Below are positions 8,840-18,600 of a DNA stretch of 64,000 bases, piece after piece. Origin of the DNA: Bacteroides thetaiotaomicron VPI-5482 (GTDB lineage: Bacteria; Bacteroidota; Bacteroidia; Bacteroidales; Bacteroidaceae). The stretch spans positions 1,302,001 through 1,366,000 of the forward strand of contig NC_004663.1 in assembly GCF_000011065.1 (NCBI RefSeq), given 5' to 3'. The position numbers and the translations under genes are program-made. The notes under the pieces are model-generated. The model was given only the letters and a program-made list of their open reading frames with translations. It was not told the origin of the DNA and did no database searches. How positions within the stretch are numbered: position 1 is the first letter of the stretch; every line of letters begins with the position of its first letter.

Positions 8840-10423
8840 TTAATTTTTCTTAGCCCACCAAAGATCTGTGGCAGAGTTATCTGCACCACCTAACATTGAT
8901 ACAGCTGCTTTCACATTTGCATTATTCGTATTATATTCTGACTGAGGGAAAGGCAAACGACGCATACCACGCTGCACTGTCACCCCATCTGTATTCAGAT
9001 TATTCACGATAGGGAATAGTTTAGGATAACCTGTACGACGAATGTCAGCCCACGTTTCCCAACCATTCGGAAAATTGGCAATCCACTTCTGAATCAAAAT
9101 ACGCTCCAAATTCTCTGTAACACTTGCTGATTCATTATATTTCGGAGTTACAGTTGACACTGCTGCTATATCCTTACCTGAATCCGAAGGATCACTGTAA
9201 GCAGCAGGAACCTTTTCACTTTTCAAATAATCGCCAATAGTAGCTTTACGTTCTTCCATAGACACTGTCACTCCTGCGTCATAAAGTTCTTTGGGAGTTC
9301 CTCCCATATTCCATTTATACATCAATGCAGCTTCTGCACGTAAAAAATAAGCTTCAGATGCAGACATAATGAGCAATTCATCATCTATACCAATATTCAG
9401 GCGGGAGAATTTTGTATAATTTGCCTGAGTTGTAGCACTTTGGTAAATACCATTTCGCACTCCTATTTGTCCTCCACCGATAGAAGCATCTGCTTCTGAT
9501 GCATATTTAGCCAAACGAGGATCATTATAACCGCTTAAATATGAAGTGATATTAGCACTGATACGAATTTCATTCCATGAAGAAGTAACACGATAATATG
9601 GATTCATACCGTCATTATATTTACTATATGCAGCATCTGATGCAGATGTCATCACACCAATTACATCAGAAACAGCTTCTTCTGCTTTCTCCTTGGCAAG
9701 TGCTGGAGAAACACTAGAAATGCGCATTGCCATACGAAGCTTTAAAGAATTGGCAAATTTCACCCATTTGTTAAAATCTCCATTAAATACAAGATCGTAT
9801 TCTGATAAAGAACTCATATCTTCATTACCTAACACTGCTACTTTAAAAGCGGAAATCGCTTCATCCAAATCATCAAACATGTGTTTATAAAGATCCTCCA
9901 TATTGTCATATTCTACAGTAAAAGCAGTTCCTGTAATTTGAGAATAAGGAATCGGTCCATAACAATCACTAATTTTAAGTGAAGCTGCCACACGAAGAAT
10001 CTGTGCCCATTGATAAGCCAATCCTTTGCCATCAGAAAGATCACGTATCTGGAAATATCCGGTATAAATCTGTGGCATAGTAGTATCAAACATATTTCCA
10101 TACCACCCAACTCTTGGATTGTAAGTATAATAATTACCTCCATTACCCCATTGGGCGATACAAGTAATTTCTCCACCATATTCAGATCCAATCATCTGAT
10201 CCAACATCTGTGAATTGTTCTGTTGTCCTTGTACTAATGCAGGAATCATGCTTTTAATCAATGATCCGGTGATTGCATTATCACCCAGCATTTGGTCAGG
10301 TTTAGGTCCAAAGGGATTTGTATTATACTCTTCAAATTTATCGGTACAACCTGTTCCTAGTGCTACTAACAAAGTATACACAGACAGTTTTGCAAACTTC
10401 TTTATTATCTTATTCTTTTTCAT
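8840..10423 (-). CDS. SusD-like glycan-binding lipoprotein (module 1)
   Basis: The protein has 527 residues, with a signal peptide ending GTGC (C26) and then FEEYNTNPFG, a hallmark of SusD/RagB proteins. The C-terminal IQKWIANFPNGWETWADIRRTGYPKLFP is the usual SusD pattern around the last helices, with RRLPFPQSEYNTN close by. It forms the lid over the partner SusC barrel. It begins 8 bp after the stop of the module 1 SusC. It is related to the module 3 SusD (25916-27460) and less to the module 2 one. Confidence 0.93.
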   Translation of the reverse strand: MKKNKIIKKFAKLSVYTLLVALGTGCTDKFEEYNTNPFGPKPDQMLGDNAITGSLIKSMIPALVQGQQNNSQMLDQMIGSEYGGEITCIAQWGNGGNYYTYNPRVGWYGNMFDTTMPQIYTGYFQIRDLSDGKGLAYQWAQILRVAASLKISDCYGPIPYSQITGTAFTVEYDNMEDLYKHMFDDLDEAISAFKVAVLGNEDMSSLSEYDLVFNGDFNKWVKFANSLKLRMAMRISSVSPALAKEKAEEAVSDVIGVMTSASDAAYSKYNDGMNPYYRVTSSWNEIRISANITSYLSGYNDPRLAKYASEADASIGGGQIGVRNGIYQSATTQANYTKFSRLNIGIDDELLIMSASEAYFLRAEAALMYKWNMGGTPKELYDAGVTVSMEERKATIGDYLKSEKVPAAYSDPSDSGKDIAAVSTVTPKYNESASVTENLERILIQKWIANFPNGWETWADIRRTGYPKLFPIVNNLNTDGVTVQRGMRRLPFPQSEYNTNNANVKAAVSMLGGADNSATDLWWAKKN

Positions 10424-10431
10424 AATCTAAA

Positions 10432-13194
10432 CTAGAATGTTAGTTTGACATTAAATCCGAGACTTCTCAAACTAGGTTGTTGAAAATAGTCAACCCCCTG
10501 ATAGAAATTACTAGTGACAGAAGATGTACTTTCCGGATCATAAGGTGCTTTACAATAAATCATCCATAAATTCTTTCCTGTAAGCCCCAGTGTCATATTT
10601 ACATGATTTTTGAACCATGTTTTAGGAAGTTGGTAGCTCAAGCTCAGTTCAGAAAGGCGAATATTCGTTGCACTATATGTATAATAAGTACCAACAGCAG
10701 TAGTTACTTTACTATAATATTCCTCAGCATCCACTTTACTGTCTCCAACCCATACACCGCCTGCCTGACGAGCAACTGCAGAACTTTCAGATACACCATA
10801 TTTATCAATCATGGCTTGTGTATCCGATACAACTAATCCTCCAAAACGCCCGGTGAATGCAAATCCAAGATTCCATCCCTTCCAAGCAACACTACCATTC
10901 CATCCCAAATAATATTTAGGAAGAATAGAGCCAACCTTGCGGTATTCCGTATTTTCAATAGCCAAACTTCCATTAGAGGGGTCTTTCCAAATATATCCAT
11001 TAGGAGACTGACGCAAACGCTGATTGATATAAATATCTCCCATTGATCCGTTTTCATAGAGTCTTAAAGTCGGACCACCACTAGTTCCCAATGTTCCTTT
11101 TGAGTAATACTCCATTTCGATAGCTTCGCCGGTTTCCGGATTGATGGCACCATTCGCTAAACTAACGATCTTGTTTTGATTAAGAGTGTAAGTGAAATTT
11201 GTAGATACCTTCACTTTATCAAATGTATCAGAATATCCTAAAGCCAGCTCAATACCCTGATTCTGAATATTACCAGTCTGCACAATATTATTCTTATATC
11301 CAGATGAAGCCGATGCATCAACATAGAATGTCTGATTGAAGGTATTAGAACGATAGAAGGTCATATCTAAATTAATACGGTTGCCAAGGAATTTAGCATT
11401 GACGCCTAGTTCCCATGATTTTGTATTTTCTGGTTTCAGATTAGTATTATAATGACTTGCAGGATATTCATATGTATTTGTTTGCTCATTATAAGTATAT
11501 TGCATTTGGGTAAGGTATCGATTAGGGGAAGAAGCGACCTCCGCCCACGAACCACGAACTTTCAAATAAGAAATAGCTTTTGGTAGCTTTACAGATTCAC
11601 TAACAAGCCATGACAGACCAACAGACGGATAAAAGTAGGAACCTTTGCTGGTAAAAGCTAATTGAGATGCCCAGTCATTACGCCCAGTGACAGTCAAATA
11701 CAATTGATGATTCCATCCTAATTCTGCACTTGCAAAAACACTTTGTACTTGATCATGCCATTTTGATTCATTACGCTTGGAAGTATTGACATTAATATTG
11801 CCATAATGGAAGAAATTAGGAATTTGCTCCAATCCTCCCTTTAGATACATAGCATCTTCCTGAATATCATTAATAGAAGCACCAACAGTTGCATTCAATG
11901 AAAGTTTGTCATCAAAGAAATTCTTATTTATGCTAGCCATTACATCAGCATAAACAGACCGATCATTTTGTTTAGTATGTCCATAATAACCTTTAGAACT
12001 ACTTTCTGTAAAAGTACCTCGTGTACTAGCATAATACTTTTCATAACTATCGCTATCTGAATTATCCACACGTACTCGCCCTGTTACATTCACCCAATCT
12101 GTTATATCCCATTTCAGACTAGCATTAAACATATAACGACGTTTAGAAAGCTCATTCTGCATTCGATTCATAATCCAATATGGGTTTTGCATATCCAAAT
12201 CAGTACCAAATATAGATTCCGGCCAATATTGTACCATAAGGTTTCGAGCCTCACTATAGCGTTCATACATCTGTACTTCCTGAAAGTTTTCACCTCGTGG
12301 AAAAAGATAAAGAGATACCAAGGGATTAAAATATTGTCCACTACCTACCATATTCTTATTATTTTGAATAATATATTGAGCTCCCAAATCAAGACTCAAC
12401 TTATTATCACAGAATTTAGCGGTATTACGAATAGAGAAATTATAGCGGTTATAAGCATTATTAGGTAAGATACCTGTAGAGTTTGTAGTAGAGACAGATG
12501 CGTAAGTTTGATTTTGTTCAGTACCAGTGGTCAACGTGAAACCATTCATCTCCGTCATTCCCGTATTGAAGAAGTCAGATGGATCAAAGTTGCTAGGAGT
12601 ATCCATCAAGCTCCCCCAACTGCCTAACTCTCCTTCACGATTACCATAAATATTCTGAAACTTCGGCATCATCATCGGAGATGAAAAACTTGTACTATTA
12701 CTATAAGAAATTTGCACTTTTCCTACAGTACCTTTTTTAGTAGTGATAAGAATAACTCCATTAGAAGCATCCGAACCATACAAGGCTGCAGCGGAAGGTC
12801 CTGTTAAAATTGTCATGCTCTCAATATCTTCAGGATTAATATCAGCTACGCTATTAGATCCTGGCTGTTTGTTCATCGTACCTCCAGCATTATCTCCTGA
12901 ATTTACATTAAACATTGGAATACCATCAATAACATAAAGTGCATTATCATTTTTCTCCAAAGACTTTGTACCACGCATAACTACACGAGCCGCAGCCCCA
13001 GCACCGGCTGAAGAAGCATTTATTGTTACGCCAGCTACTTTTCCTGATAAAGCATTAATAAAGTTAGCATCCTTTATATTAGTCAATTCATCTCCCTTTA
13101 CTTGCTGTACATTATAACTCAACGCTTTTTGTTCACGTTTGATACCCAACGCAGTAACTACTACTTCGTCCAAGGTTTGCGTGTCTTCACCCAT
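10432..13194 (-). CDS. SusC-like TonB-dependent transporter, headless silent cassette (module 1)
   Basis: The open frame codes for plug and barrel only: about 920 residues from the Met of MGEDTQTLDEVVVTALG to the terminal F. A full SusC has a signal peptide, STN domain and carboxypeptidase-like domain before this point, as the module 2 copy shows. Here the reading frame runs upstream only through the shared repeat and meets an in-frame TAA about 12 nt beyond it, so none of those domains is present. Without a signal peptide the product could not reach the outer membrane. The body is otherwise intact, with plug (LYVIDGIPMFN, GSDASNGVILITTKKG) and a barrel ending NVKLTF. I read it as an expressible body waiting for the mobile head, not as decay. 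Confidence 0.85.
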   Translation of the reverse strand: MGEDTQTLDEVVVTALGIKREQKALSYNVQQVKGDELTNIKDANFINALSGKVAGVTINASSAGAGAAARVVMRGTKSLEKNDNALYVIDGIPMFNVNSGDNAGGTMNKQPGSNSVADINPEDIESMTILTGPSAAALYGSDASNGVILITTKKGTVGKVQISYSNSTSFSSPMMMPKFQNIYGNREGELGSWGSLMDTPSNFDPSDFFNTGMTEMNGFTLTTGTEQNQTYASVSTTNSTGILPNNAYNRYNFSIRNTAKFCDNKLSLDLGAQYIIQNNKNMVGSGQYFNPLVSLYLFPRGENFQEVQMYERYSEARNLMVQYWPESIFGTDLDMQNPYWIMNRMQNELSKRRYMFNASLKWDITDWVNVTGRVRVDNSDSDSYEKYYASTRGTFTESSSKGYYGHTKQNDRSVYADVMASINKNFFDDKLSLNATVGASINDIQEDAMYLKGGLEQIPNFFHYGNINVNTSKRNESKWHDQVQSVFASAELGWNHQLYLTVTGRNDWASQLAFTSKGSYFYPSVGLSWLVSESVKLPKAISYLKVRGSWAEVASSPNRYLTQMQYTYNEQTNTYEYPASHYNTNLKPENTKSWELGVNAKFLGNRINLDMTFYRSNTFNQTFYVDASASSGYKNNIVQTGNIQNQGIELALGYSDTFDKVKVSTNFTYTLNQNKIVSLANGAINPETGEAIEMEYYSKGTLGTSGGPTLRLYENGSMGDIYINQRLRQSPNGYIWKDPSNGSLAIENTEYRKVGSILPKYYLGWNGSVAWKGWNLGFAFTGRFGGLVVSDTQAMIDKYGVSESSAVARQAGGVWVGDSKVDAEEYYSKVTTAVGTYYTYSATNIRLSELSLSYQLPKTWFKNHVNMTLGLTGKNLWMIYCKAPYDPESTSSVTSNFYQGVDYFQQPSLRSLGFNVKLTF

Positions 13195-13240
13195 TGTGAC
13201 TTTTAGGGGTTGGGCGTTGGCAAGCGTGATTGATTGGGAG
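13091..13240 (-). repeat. Shufflon repeat copy 1 (inverted relative to copies 2 and 3)
   Basis: Read on the minus strand, 13240-13091 is identical over 150 bp to 23104-23253. Its first 90 bp (13240-13151) are also identical to 16114-16203. The bases just outside differ in all three copies (a, c and t), which sets a sharp left boundary. The repeat encodes the end of the carboxypeptidase-like domain and the TonB-box region (TLDEVVVTAL). It is the likely crossover site for the adjacent recombinase. Confidence 0.9.
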
Positions 13241-13451
13241 TAATGAATTTATAGCTGTTTTCATACTTCTTTATGTTCTATTTTTAAGAATAGCCAGGTA
13301 GTCAAAGTCTATGAAATCTAATAAATAGCAAAAAAATGTATAATTTATTGCAAGATTATGCGATGTGTTTGCATAAAACAATTGCTTAGTGCATAAAAAT
13401 GCCATCTTCAATTCTATGAAAGAGCTTTAAAATATACGAACGGAGCAGTCG

Positions 13452-13510
13452 TTGGTTTAAAAGGAACGGCATTTTGGTTTTAAAGGAAACACCAGTTCCT
13501 TTAAAACCAA
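13452..13510. repeat. Three copies of a TTGGTTTtAAAGGAAC-like motif, two of them a hairpin
   Basis: TTGGTTTAAAAGGAAC (13452-13467) is followed by TTGGTTTTAAAGGAA (13474-13488) and its perfect 15-bp inverse TTCCTTTAAAACCAA (13496-13510), with a 7-nt loop. The layout suggests protein binding sites or a hairpin. Confidence 0.6.
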
Positions 13511-13826
13511 GATAAATATGGGCACTTTGAAAGAACTTTTTCTCTATTTGATTTAATTTTTCGCTTGATTCTGAAATGACAATATGATTCTATATATTGT
13601 TATTTATATTAAAACGCCTGTATTTTAAACGATTTAATAACCATATAATTATTAATAACGTTTATTTAAATCAAGCCGTTGAATACAAATCAAGAATAAA
13701 GGTTTTATTTCTAATTCTTATATAGTTTAGTGTAATATATTACATTCTAGACACATTAAATATGCATTTTTTTAAGAATGTGCTGATTTTACTGATTTCA
13801 TGTTTTCTATTATTTATAAAATGCGA

Positions 13827-13872
13827 CATTACAAGATATGATTAACCATATGGTTAATCATATCTTGTAATG
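13827..13872. repeat. Perfect 46-bp palindrome
   Basis: Both halves (13827-13849 and 13850-13872) are exact reverse complements with no spacer, centred on CCATATGG. It starts 122 bp beyond the recombinase stop. It could fold as a 3' mRNA hairpin, form a cruciform or bind a dimeric protein. No T-run follows. Confidence 0.85.
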
Positions 13873-13965
13873 ATATTAGACACAATGAGATTTTTCTATA
13901 ATTCATCATATTATCGTATACTCATTTATTTTATGCCTATGCAATAAACACAAAAAGTAGCGTTG

Positions 13966-13980
13966 TGCATACAATTTGCA
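13966..13980. repeat. Left arm of inverted repeat flanking the recombinase gene
   Basis: The reverse complement of this 15-mer (TGCAAATTGTATGCA) matches 15274-15288 (TGCAAATTGCATGCA) at 14 of 15 positions. The two arms bracket the recombinase gene closely. Confidence 0.55.
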
Positions 13981-13994
13981 TGCACCATTCAAAT

Positions 13995-15236
13995 TTACAT
14001 TTTATTATCGAAATTAGTCAGTAGTCGAGCATTTCTAATCCTCTCTTCCTTTTCAAAACATGCTAAATAATTCTCAGTAACAGTTAAATTAGAGTGACCA
14101 AGACTTTCTGAAATATAAGACGTTTTGGCTCCACCACGTTTTAGTACTGTCGCAAATGAATGTCTTGCCGTATAAGTAGTCAGTTGAGCAATACCTGTAC
14201 CTTGGGCTATTTTTTTTAATTTTCTATTACATTTAGTAACGATACGACGCACTAATTTGATCTTTTCAAAAGCATCTTCATTCCCTTTGGCATATTTAAA
14301 AATATAGGTTTGTGGGCTTATATTAGGGTTTCCCCACTTATGAATGATATCCCACATCTCAGGAGTTATAGTAGCACGTATTTCTTTACTATGTTTAGTA
14401 GTCCTGGATGTTTTGGAACGTATAAAACAGATTTCTCCATCTACAATATTTGAGTACTGGAGAAATAACAGATCCATAAAATTAATTCCATTACATAAAT
14501 AAGAGAAGAACCATAAATCACGAAATTCCTCTAATTCATTGGTAGAATCCTGGAAAGACATGACTCTTTTTATCTCAGGAAGAGTGAGAGCCAGCTTTCG
14601 ACCATGTCCTTCTGGTATTTCATATTTATTCTTTCCAAAAGGAAATGATGATTCTTTCAGTATTCCATCTCGTACTGCACGGTTTAATATGCACTTTAAG
14701 GTTCGAAAATAAATACTCACACTTGAATAGCTCTTACCGTTAGAAATCCAAAACCGCTCACAGTGCTTCAGCCACTCCACAGTAATTCTGTCTAATGGAA
14801 TATTGGTACCACCAAAACATTCTAAACTCTTCAAAGCACTTCGATAATTTAAATATGTACTTGCCTGCTCATTATCCTCTAATTCCTTCATCTTTAATTC
14901 GAAAGCTGTACGCAGATTGATTTCTTTCGTATGCCTTCCAAGTCTGATACTCAATATTTCAAAACTAAATTCTCCTTTTTGGATAAGTTCGCTAACTTGT
15001 TGTTTTATAATAGAAAAACTACTTTCGATATCAGTCCTTACCTCCATTAATAACTGACTTTTTGCCTTTAACAATCTATCCCAGTCTTCTTTTGACAATT
15101 CTTTCCCCGTAGAATAATATTTCTGCTTTCTCCTAAATACGACTTGAACTTTAACTGGAAATAATCCATTAATTTTAGCCCTTCTGGTGTCTAATATGGT
15201 CAATACAGAAACTCCATCTTTTGAATATTTGAACAT
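13995..15236 (-). CDS. Tyrosine recombinase, predicted SusC shufflon invertase
   Basis: The protein has 413 residues, usual for Bacteroides tyrosine recombinases. An Arm-like N-terminal region (about 1-100) and a SAM-like core-binding domain (about 105-195) precede the catalytic domain (about 215-395). Box II reads YTARHSFAT with R358, followed by LGHSN (H381) and the nucleophile Y390 in TENYLA. The box I position reads YLCNGINFMDLL (about 246-257) and shows no arginine, as I recall for some other Bacteroides enzymes such as IntDOT. The gene lies between two inverted copies of the 90-bp susC repeat, divergent from the complete susC. No transfer, relaxase or cargo genes surround it, so a local invertase fits better than a mobile-element integrase. 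Confidence 0.87.
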   Translation of the reverse strand: MFKYSKDGVSVLTILDTRRAKINGLFPVKVQVVFRRKQKYYSTGKELSKEDWDRLLKAKSQLLMEVRTDIESSFSIIKQQVSELIQKGEFSFEILSIRLGRHTKEINLRTAFELKMKELEDNEQASTYLNYRSALKSLECFGGTNIPLDRITVEWLKHCERFWISNGKSYSSVSIYFRTLKCILNRAVRDGILKESSFPFGKNKYEIPEGHGRKLALTLPEIKRVMSFQDSTNELEEFRDLWFFSYLCNGINFMDLLFLQYSNIVDGEICFIRSKTSRTTKHSKEIRATITPEMWDIIHKWGNPNISPQTYIFKYAKGNEDAFEKIKLVRRIVTKCNRKLKKIAQGTGIAQLTTYTARHSFATVLKRGGAKTSYISESLGHSNLTVTENYLACFEKEERIRNARLLTNFDNKM

Positions 15237-15273
15237 AAAATGATTCTTTATATCTATCTGTTATTTGAATATA

Positions 15274-15288
15274 TGCAAATTGCATGCA
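15274..15288. repeat. Right arm of inverted repeat flanking the recombinase gene
   Basis: TGCAAATTGCATGCA is the 14/15 inverse of 13966-13980. It overlaps the candidate recombinase -7 box by two bases, so it could be an operator for autoregulation. Confidence 0.5.
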
Positions 15289-15294
15289 AATGTA
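15287..15294 (-). promoter_or_regulatory. Candidate recombinase -7 box
   Basis: TACATTTG on the minus strand matches TAnnTTTG, 51 bp upstream of the recombinase ATG. Confidence 0.5.
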
Positions 15295-15604
15295 ATAAAT
15301 TGAATAGTTTTTCAGAACTACTTAATGCTCTATTTATCAAATGATTATGTATTTATTTTTCAAAAAAATGCTTAGTCTAACCATTTTTTACGAAAAAAAA
15401 TCTTATTTTCGTTTAGTATGGTTGCAGTATCAAATGTATTACTGATGAATAAGCGCTTATGAAAAATCATTTTTAGTGTAACCTTTAAATTTATAAATAT
15501 GAGAAACAGAGATACATAGATCCTTTGTATGAGTGGCGGTTATATTTATTACCCGCACATGTTTGTTAACTACCTAAAAACTATTTCTAATTAAAAAGAA
15601 TAAG

Positions 15605-18600
15605 ATGAAAGAAATTATAAAACACAAGTTTCCATACTTGTTATTTTTCCTTTTATTGTTTTCGAGTTTTGCCTCAGCTTATGGGCAGGAACGAATGATT
15701 ACCCTTAATCTATCGAAGGTACCTCTAAATACTGCATTGAAAGAGATAGAGAAACAAACTTCAATGTCAGTAGTATACAACACAAATGACGTCGATATTA
15801 ATCGTGTCATATCTATTAAAGTTTCTAAAGAGTCGCTGACTAACGTTATGGGTCAGCTGTTTAAAGGAACAAATATCAGTTATTCAATAGTCGATAAGCA
15901 TATTGTACTTTCTACTAAGAAAGAAGTAGAACAACAGAAAAAAACACCAATCGTTGCAACGGGAACAGTAACAGATGCACAAGGTGAACCTTTAATTGGA
16001 GTTAGCATTCTGGTGAAAGGAACAGCTACTGGTGCGATTACTGATATGGATGGAAATTTCAAAATACAAGCTGCCAAAGGTGATGTGTTAGAAATCTCCT
16101 ATATCGGTTATGCCTCCCAATCAATCACGCTTGCCAACGCCCAACCCCTAAAAGTCACAATGGGTGAAGACACGCAAACCTTGGACGAAGTAGTAGTTAC
16201 TGCTTTGGGTATCAAACGTGAACAAAAAGCGTTGAGTTATAATGTGCAGAAAGTTAACAATGATGCTTTAACTTCCGTAAAGGATGCTAACTTCGTCAAT
16301 AGTCTAAACGGAAAAGTGGCTGGTGTGAATATACAACGCAGTGCTTCCGGTGTAGGAGGTAGTACTCGTGTTACAATGCGTGGTAACAAATCTATTAGCG
16401 GAGATAACAATGTTCTATATGTAGTTGATGGTGTACCAATTGGTAATCAAGCTGACAGAACTGGCGACGGAACAGGATTCGGAAGCGGCAGAACTTCAGG
16501 TGAAGGTATCGCCAATTTCAATCCGGATGATATTGAAAGTGTGTCAGTATTGACTGGACCGTCTGCTGCAGCATTGTATGGAGCAAGTGCAGCAAATGGA
16601 GTAATCTTAATCAATACGAAGAAAGGCGAAGCTGGAAAAATGCGTATAGATGTATCTTCTTCAGTAGAGTTTATGACACCGCTCACAATGCCTAAATTCC
16701 AAAATAGATATGGAATATCAGGAAACTATTATTCGTGGGGAGATAAACTGGAAAATCAATCATCGTATGATCCTAAAGACTTCTTTGAATTAGGGGCAAC
16801 CTTTAATAATTCATTTAATCTTTCAACCGGAAACGATAAGAATCAGACTTATTTTTCGATTGCTGCTGTAAATTCTGATGGTATTGTCCCCAATAACAAG
16901 TACCACCGTTACAATGTGACATTGAGAAATACTGCTAAATTCTTGAATGATAAGTTGACATTAGATGCATCTGCAAGTTATATACGTGAGTATTATAACA
17001 ATATGATTTCTTATGGAACTTATTTTAATCCAATTGTTGGCGCATACTTATATCCGCGCGGTGAAGATTTTGAGAAAGAGAAGTATTTTGAACGCTATAA
17101 TAGTGAACTCGGATATTCTCAACAGCAATGGAGTCCCGGAGATTTTGGCATGGATATACAAAATCCATATTGGATTGCCTATCGTAACATTCGTCCGGAA
17201 GTAAAAGACCGTTATATGTTATATGCCTCTTTAAAGTACGATATTACCAACTATTTGAATGTGGCAGGTCGTGTACGTTTAGATAATACCTATACTGAAA
17301 AGGAAGATAAACGTTATGCATCTACCATAAACACATATGCTAGTACAAACGGACGCTATACATACTCTAACGAGACGTTTCGACAGAAATATGCAGATAT
17401 AATGGTAAACTTCGATAAACAGTTTGCTGAAATCTATCATGCTACGATCAATGCAGGAACTTCTTTCGAAGAATATGATACAAAAGGACGTGGATATGGA
17501 GGGCAGTTGCTATTAGTACCGAATAAATTTGTATATAGTAATATAGACCCGACGCAGAGCACCGCAAGTCAAACTGGTGGAGACAGCCGCAGGAGAAATT
17601 TTGCTGTATTTGCTTCTGCTGAGTTATCATGGAATTCGGCCTTATACCTAACCTTGACAGGGAGAGCCGATAAGCCTTCTCAATTGGTAAACAGTGATGA
17701 TCCGTGGATTTTCTATCCTTCGGTTGGTTTGTCTGCCATCGTTACTGAACTGTTACCCAATAATATTAAAGAGAAATTAGAGCCAACTTTAGGTTTCCTG
17801 AAAGTCAGAGCTTCCTATACAGAGGTAGGTTCGCCGATCCCCTATACAGGGTTAACTCCTGGAACTCTCACTCACGAACTTGAAGGAGGAACCTTTAAAC
17901 CTTTTAAATATTATCCGATTTCCAATCTGAAAGCTGAAAGAACTCGTTCTTATGAAGTAGGTCTTGATTCCAAATGGTTTAATAATACAATAACTTTCGG
18001 AGTTACGTATTATCATTCAAATACATATAATCAGTTACTGAAAGCTACATTGGGTAGTAATTTTGAATATATGTTTGTACAAGCCGGTAATGTTCAGAAT
18101 AGAGGACTTGAATTAAGTTTAGGATTTGACAAGAAATTTGGTGATTTTAATTATAATACAACGTTCACTGCGACGACAAATAAAAATAAAATAATCCAAT
18201 TGGCACGTGATGTCTTGAATCCGGTAACAAATACCTTGATAGATTTAACGGATATTCAGGTTGGGCGTTTCCGTTTGAGAGAAGGAGGAGAAATTGGTAC
18301 TGTATATGCAAATGAATGGCTAAAAAGAGATGGTGATAATTATATAGACTATCAGCCAGGTCAGGCATTAACTACAGAAACCACCTCACCCTACAAGCTA
18401 GGTAGCGTGAACCCTAAATGGAATTTGGGATGGCAGCATGGATTTAGTTACAAAGGATTTAATCTTAACTTGTTGTTCACAGCTCGTATTGGAGGAATCG
18501 CAATATCTAAAACACAAGCTATGTTAGACAGATATGGAGTATCTGAAGCATCAGCAGATGCACGTGATGCAGGTGGTGTATCATTAGGATATTTCAAAGT

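Larger units (their letters stand above)
13241..13994. other. 754-bp AT-rich non-coding stretch with symmetric elements
   Basis: I see no gene here. It contains a cluster of a TTGGTTT-type motif (13452-13510), a perfect 46-bp palindrome (13827-13872) and one arm of an inverted repeat flanking the recombinase gene (13966-13980). It lies downstream of the recombinase gene and upstream of the headless module 1 susC. Confidence 0.6.
15237..15604. promoter_or_regulatory. Divergent promoter region for recombinase and complete susC
   Basis: This 368-bp AT-rich spacer separates the recombinase ATG (15236, minus) from the susC ATG (15605, plus). It must contain the start of the only susC transcript with a complete head. 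I found no clean TAnnTTTG box toward susC, which would suit control by the ECF sigma factor encoded at 34402. Confidence 0.5.
13240..16114. mobile_element. Predicted invertible segment carrying recombinase and susC head
   Basis: The segment is bounded by copies 1 and 2 of the identical 90-bp repeat in opposite orientation. It contains a 754-bp non-coding stretch, the tyrosine recombinase gene (minus) and the promoter, signal peptide, STN domain and most of the carboxypeptidase-like domain of the complete susC (plus). Inversion would detach the head from the module 2 barrel and fuse it in frame to the module 1 barrel. Confidence 0.75.

Noticed and set aside
10432..13194. Taking the headless module 1 susC as a complete gene starting at MGEDTQ
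   Set aside because: It would lack a signal peptide, STN and carboxypeptidase-like domains, and homology begins exactly at the shared DNA repeat. A silent cassette explains this better.
13827..13872. Palindrome as an ordinary Rho-independent terminator
   Set aside because: The stem is AT-rich, has no loop spacer and no T-run on either strand, unlike the clear terminators elsewhere in this window.
13995..15236. Recombinase as integrase of an integrated mobile element
   Set aside because: No relaxase, transfer, phage or toxin genes and no tRNA or att duplication surround it. The inverted 90-bp susC repeats give it a local function.
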